From NCBI GenBank assembly GCA_964398185.1, contig CAYNML010000012.1, forward strand, positions 25,666 to 89,665: a DNA stretch of 64,000 nucleotides, read 5' to 3'. The notes beneath the pieces were generated by a model. The model made no database searches and had not been told where the DNA came from. It saw nothing but the letters and a program-made list of their open reading frames with translations. Shown here in pieces: positions 61,481 through 64,000 of this stretch. Made by a program: the position numbers and the translations under genes. Numbering within the stretch: position 1 is the stretch's first letter; each line of letters starts with the position of its first letter. The stretch comes from Fen-1058 sp964398185. GTDB lineage: Bacteria > Chloroflexota > Anaerolineae > Fen-1058.

Positions 61481-63343
61481 ATGCCCACCGAGCAAGTCAC
61501 CGAGAAACTCAAAACCCTGCCGGCCAAGCCCGGCGTCTATCAGTACTTTGACGCCAATGGCAAGATCATCTACGTCGGCAAGGCCATCAATCTGCGCAAC
61601 CGCGTGCGATCGTACTTTCACGCCTCGGCCGATCACGGCCCCAAGACGGAGCGCCTCGTCGCCGAGATCGCCGATCTGGAATGGATCATCACCGACAGCG
61701 AACTGGAAGCGCTGCTGCTCGAATCGAACCTCATCAAGCGGCACAAGCCGCGCTTCAACATCCGGCTCAAAGACGACAAGCGCTATCCCTACATCAAAGT
61801 CGAATGGCAGACCGCCTATCCCAAAGTCGTGACCGTGCGCAAGATGGCGCAGGACGGCGCGCGCTACTACGGCCCGTTCACCAACGCGGGCGCGGTCTAT
61901 CACACGCTCGACACGCTGCGCCGCATCTTTCCCTATCTCACCTGCGATCGCGAGATCACCGGCGCCGACCCGCGCGCCTGCCTCTATTACGACATCAAGT
62001 TGTGCAGCGGCCCGTGCATCGGCGCCGTGACGCGGGCCGAATACCGCGCCACCCTCGACGAGCTGTGCCACTTCCTCGAAGGTAAATCCGATGAGGTGTT
62101 GATCGATCTGGAGCGCAAGATGAACGCCGCCGCCGAAGCCATGCAGTTCGAGCGCGCCGCCGTGTACCGCGATCAACTCAAGTCGCTGCGGCACATCGTC
62201 GAACGGCAAAAAGTGATCTCCAACGCGCAGAACGATCAGGACGTGCTGGCCTTCGCGCGCGACAAGGGCGATGCCTGCGTGCAGATCTTCCTCATTCGCC
62301 AGGGCAAGCTCATCGGGCGCGAATATTTCGTGCTGGAAGGCGCGGAGGATGAGGCGACCCATCAGGTAATGGCCGAGTTCCTGACGCAGTTCTACAACGA
62401 GGCGGCCTACATCCCGCCGGAAGTGGTGCTGCCCGTCGAGATCGAAGCGCAGGAAGCGGGCATCATCGCGCAGTTCCTGAAGCAGAAGCGCGGCGCGCAG
62501 GTCACACTGAATGTACCCAAAGAAGGCCCCACCGCCGATCTAGTGAAGCTGGCCGCCGACAATGCCATGGAAACCTTGACGGCTCTGAAAGCCCAGTGGG
62601 ATGCCGATTCCCATCGGGCGGAGCAAGCCCTGAAGGAAGTGGCCGACGGCCTTGGCCTGAATGCCCTGCCCGCGCGCCTCGAATGCTTCGATATCAGCAA
62701 TACGCAGGGCACCAACACCGTGGCGTCAATGGTGGTTTTCGTCAACGGCATTCCGCGCAAAAGCGACTATCGCAAGTTCAATATCAAGACGGTGGACGGC
62801 CCCAACGATTTCGAATCGATGCGCGAGGCCCTGACGCGCCGCTTCCGCCGTTACTTCGACGCGAAAGCCGCCGAGCATCAGCCCGGTCAGAAAATTGATC
62901 CGTCGTTTTCCATGCTGCCCGATTTGCTGATCATCGACGGCGGCAAGGGACAGCTGGGGGTGGCGGTGGAAGTCTTGCAGGAGTTTGAGTTGTTCGGGCA
63001 AGTGCCGGTGTGCGGCTTAGCGAAACAACAAGAAGAAATTTTCCTGCCCGGCCGTCCAGATTCCATCTTGCTGCCGCGTCAGTCGCAGGGCTTGTATCTG
63101 GTACAGCGTGTGCGTGACGAAGCGCACCGCTTCGCCATCACCGCGCATCGCGCCAAGCGCGCCAAGACCGGCATCGCTTCGCAGTTGGACGAGATTCCGG
63201 GTGTGGGGCCGGCGCGGCGCAGAGCGTTGCTGAAGCAGTTCGGATCTTTGGAGGGGATTCGCGCGGCGAGCGTGGACGAGCTAGCGCAGGTGTCCGGCAT
63301 CCCGCGCGAGGTAGCCATCGCCATCAAGGAACATCTGGGGTAA
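61481..63343 (+). CDS. uvrC: excinuclease ABC subunit UvrC
   Basis: This 620-residue nuclease makes both cuts in nucleotide excision repair. The GIY-YIG domain is at the start (PGVYQYFDANGKIIYVGKA). The UVR segment binding UvrB is at about 210-240 (LERKMNAAAEAMQFERAA). The RNase H-like domain contains CFDISNTQG, and the C-terminal helix-hairpin-helix pair is EIPGVGPARRRALLKQFGS. The family-consistent ATG is 61481, but no clear Shine-Dalgarno is seen. A TACAAT box ends 9 bases before it, so the transcript may have a very short leader. Confidence 0.96.
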   Translation: MPTEQVTEKLKTLPAKPGVYQYFDANGKIIYVGKAINLRNRVRSYFHASADHGPKTERLVAEIADLEWIITDSELEALLLESNLIKRHKPRFNIRLKDDKRYPYIKVEWQTAYPKVVTVRKMAQDGARYYGPFTNAGAVYHTLDTLRRIFPYLTCDREITGADPRACLYYDIKLCSGPCIGAVTRAEYRATLDELCHFLEGKSDEVLIDLERKMNAAAEAMQFERAAVYRDQLKSLRHIVERQKVISNAQNDQDVLAFARDKGDACVQIFLIRQGKLIGREYFVLEGAEDEATHQVMAEFLTQFYNEAAYIPPEVVLPVEIEAQEAGIIAQFLKQKRGAQVTLNVPKEGPTADLVKLAADNAMETLTALKAQWDADSHRAEQALKEVADGLGLNALPARLECFDISNTQGTNTVASMVVFVNGIPRKSDYRKFNIKTVDGPNDFESMREALTRRFRRYFDAKAAEHQPGQKIDPSFSMLPDLLIIDGGKGQLGVAVEVLQEFELFGQVPVCGLAKQQEEIFLPGRPDSILLPRQSQGLYLVQRVRDEAHRFAITAHRAKRAKTGIASQLDEIPGVGPARRRALLKQFGSLEGIRAASVDELAQVSGIPREVAIAIKEHLG

Positions 63344-63346
63344 AAA

Positions 63347-63379
63347 AACCTCCCGAAGGATTGAACCCTCCGGGAGGTT
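63347..63379. terminator. bidirectional terminator, shared hairpin family
   Basis: Arms AACCTCCCGAAGG and CCTCCGGGAGGTT (one mismatch) over ATTGAAC, with an A run before it. It is nearly the same as the hairpin at 41007-41042, again between convergent genes. Confidence 0.8.
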
Positions 63380-63383
63380 GGCT

Positions 63384-63773
63384 TTACAACAAATCCACGG
63401 CATCCGGTCCCAGCACGCGCAGCATACCCTCGCGCAGTTCATCCGGGCTGATGGGCTTGGTCCAGTATTCGAGCACGCCTGCCTCTTTCGCTTTCTTCTG
63501 CGTCTCCGGATCACTCAACGCCGACAGGATCACGATCTTCTGATCCTTGTAGCGCTCGTCGCCGCGCAGACGACGCGCCACTTCCAGGCCGTCCATCTCG
63601 GGCATCATGATGTCCAGCAAGATGAGATCGGGCTTGAACTTCTCCACCTGCGATAAAGCCTCCACGCCGGTGGCGGCGCTGCTCACGTCCCAGTCTTCCT
63701 GCTGCACCTTCATGATCAAGCGCAGCAAAACACTGAGGCTATTGTCATCTTCCACAACCAGGATCCGCTTCAT
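63384..63773 (-). CDS. single-domain response regulator (CheY-like)
   Basis: This 129-residue receiver domain has phospho-acceptor Asp54 (LLDIMMPEMDG), an acidic pair VEDD at 8-10, and the conserved Lys in YWTKPI. No output domain follows. It could accept phosphate from the kinase at 10674, which lacks a receiver, but they are 50 kb apart and this is only a suggestion. It is alone, convergent with uvrC. Confidence 0.92.
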   Translation of the reverse strand: MKRILVVEDDNSLSVLLRLIMKVQQEDWDVSSAATGVEALSQVEKFKPDLILLDIMMPEMDGLEVARRLRGDERYKDQKIVILSALSDPETQKKAKEAGVLEYWTKPISPDELREGMLRVLGPDAVDLL

Positions 63774-63949
63774 GAGATCATGCTCCCGAAATGAATATGT
63801 TCTTATTTTACACCGATACGCCCGAAATACAATGACGAGTTATCGTTGCGGCGCCTTTCACTTCTAGGGCAGGTATTGGGTTTGCTCCCCGCGGTTGGCT
63901 GGCCCGCCCCAGAACGCCCGCGAAGACGCGGGCTTAAAGCCAATATTAT

Positions 63950-64000
63950 GGCTCTTCCGGGTTCAGCGGGATTATTGTCACCAACGTGCGTCATTGCGAG
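63950..64000. mobile_element. second MITE copy, cut by the window edge
   Basis: The 51 bases are an exact reverse complement of 18505-18555, starting with the terminal GGCTCTTCCG. The eight bases before it (AATATTAT, 63942-63949) may be a target duplication. The rest is outside the window. A CCCGCG/CGCGGG hairpin lies just before at about 63917-63932. The space 63774-63916 shows nothing recognisable. Confidence 0.85.

Overview
The window is 64 kb of dense, GC-rich (about 60%) bacterial chromosome with no phage, plasmid or transposase genes. Several traits point to a heterotrophic member of the Chloroflexota. These are two very large PAS/GAF histidine kinases, a secreted protein ending in a short YLPVV-type tail, many dispersed palindromic intergenic repeats, and a gene set typical of Anaerolineae or Thermoflexales relatives. 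This assignment is an inference, because the window contains no rRNA or other strong phylogenetic marker. All gene starts given here were placed by start codon plus ribosome binding site and often differ from the longest open frame.

Layout. 1-2.1 kb: a heterodimeric ABC exporter pair, the second gene cut by the window edge. 2.3-4.8 kb: RhlE-type helicase and an epoxide-hydrolase-like enzyme. 4.8-8.8 kb: an acyl-CoA (propionyl-CoA type) carboxylase operon with a CBS protein. 8.9-10.5 kb: a K+ channel and a degenerate phosphoesterase that overlap tail to tail. 10.7-14.4 kb: a membrane PAS/GAF kinase. 14.5-18.1 kb: glycogen synthase and three membrane or helical proteins of unknown role. 18.2-18.8 kb: a pseudogene split by a 162-bp MITE with target duplication, then a tandem array. 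18.8-22.2 kb: an ABC-2 exporter (ATPase plus two permeases). 22.3-29.1 kb: a wax ester synthase/DGAT with an unusual zinc tail, and a 1735-residue hybrid kinase. 29.1-31.1 kb: thiolase, DUF2277, a small Cys-rich protein and a CBS protein. 31.3-40.0 kb: a molybdenum hydroxylase next to a BMP-type nucleoside ABC transporter. 40.2-44.0 kb: a sulfurtransferase and the glyoxylate shunt pair aceB-aceA. 44.3-46.9 kb: a secreted protein, an ABM monooxygenase, an iron alcohol dehydrogenase and two tRNAs. 47.1-54.8 kb: a polyamine-type transporter (potABC with two potD genes) followed by an aminotransferase and a short-chain dehydrogenase. 55.2-63.8 kb: MFS exporter, small membrane proteins, rimO, rodZ-like, rplI, DUF2085, uvrC and a response regulator.

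Together the metabolic genes suggest growth on fatty acids, acetate, purines and polyamines: beta-ketothiolase, propionyl-CoA carboxylase, glyoxylate shunt, molybdenum hydroxylase plus nucleoside uptake, and Pot uptake plus transamination. Storage as glycogen and neutral lipid is also indicated.

The most unusual signal lies between genes. At least twelve spacers between co-directional genes carry imperfect palindromes or tandem arrays built from 7-16 bp words. In most of them the stop codon of the upstream gene is itself part of the first word. Word families differ from spacer to spacer, but the architecture is the same.
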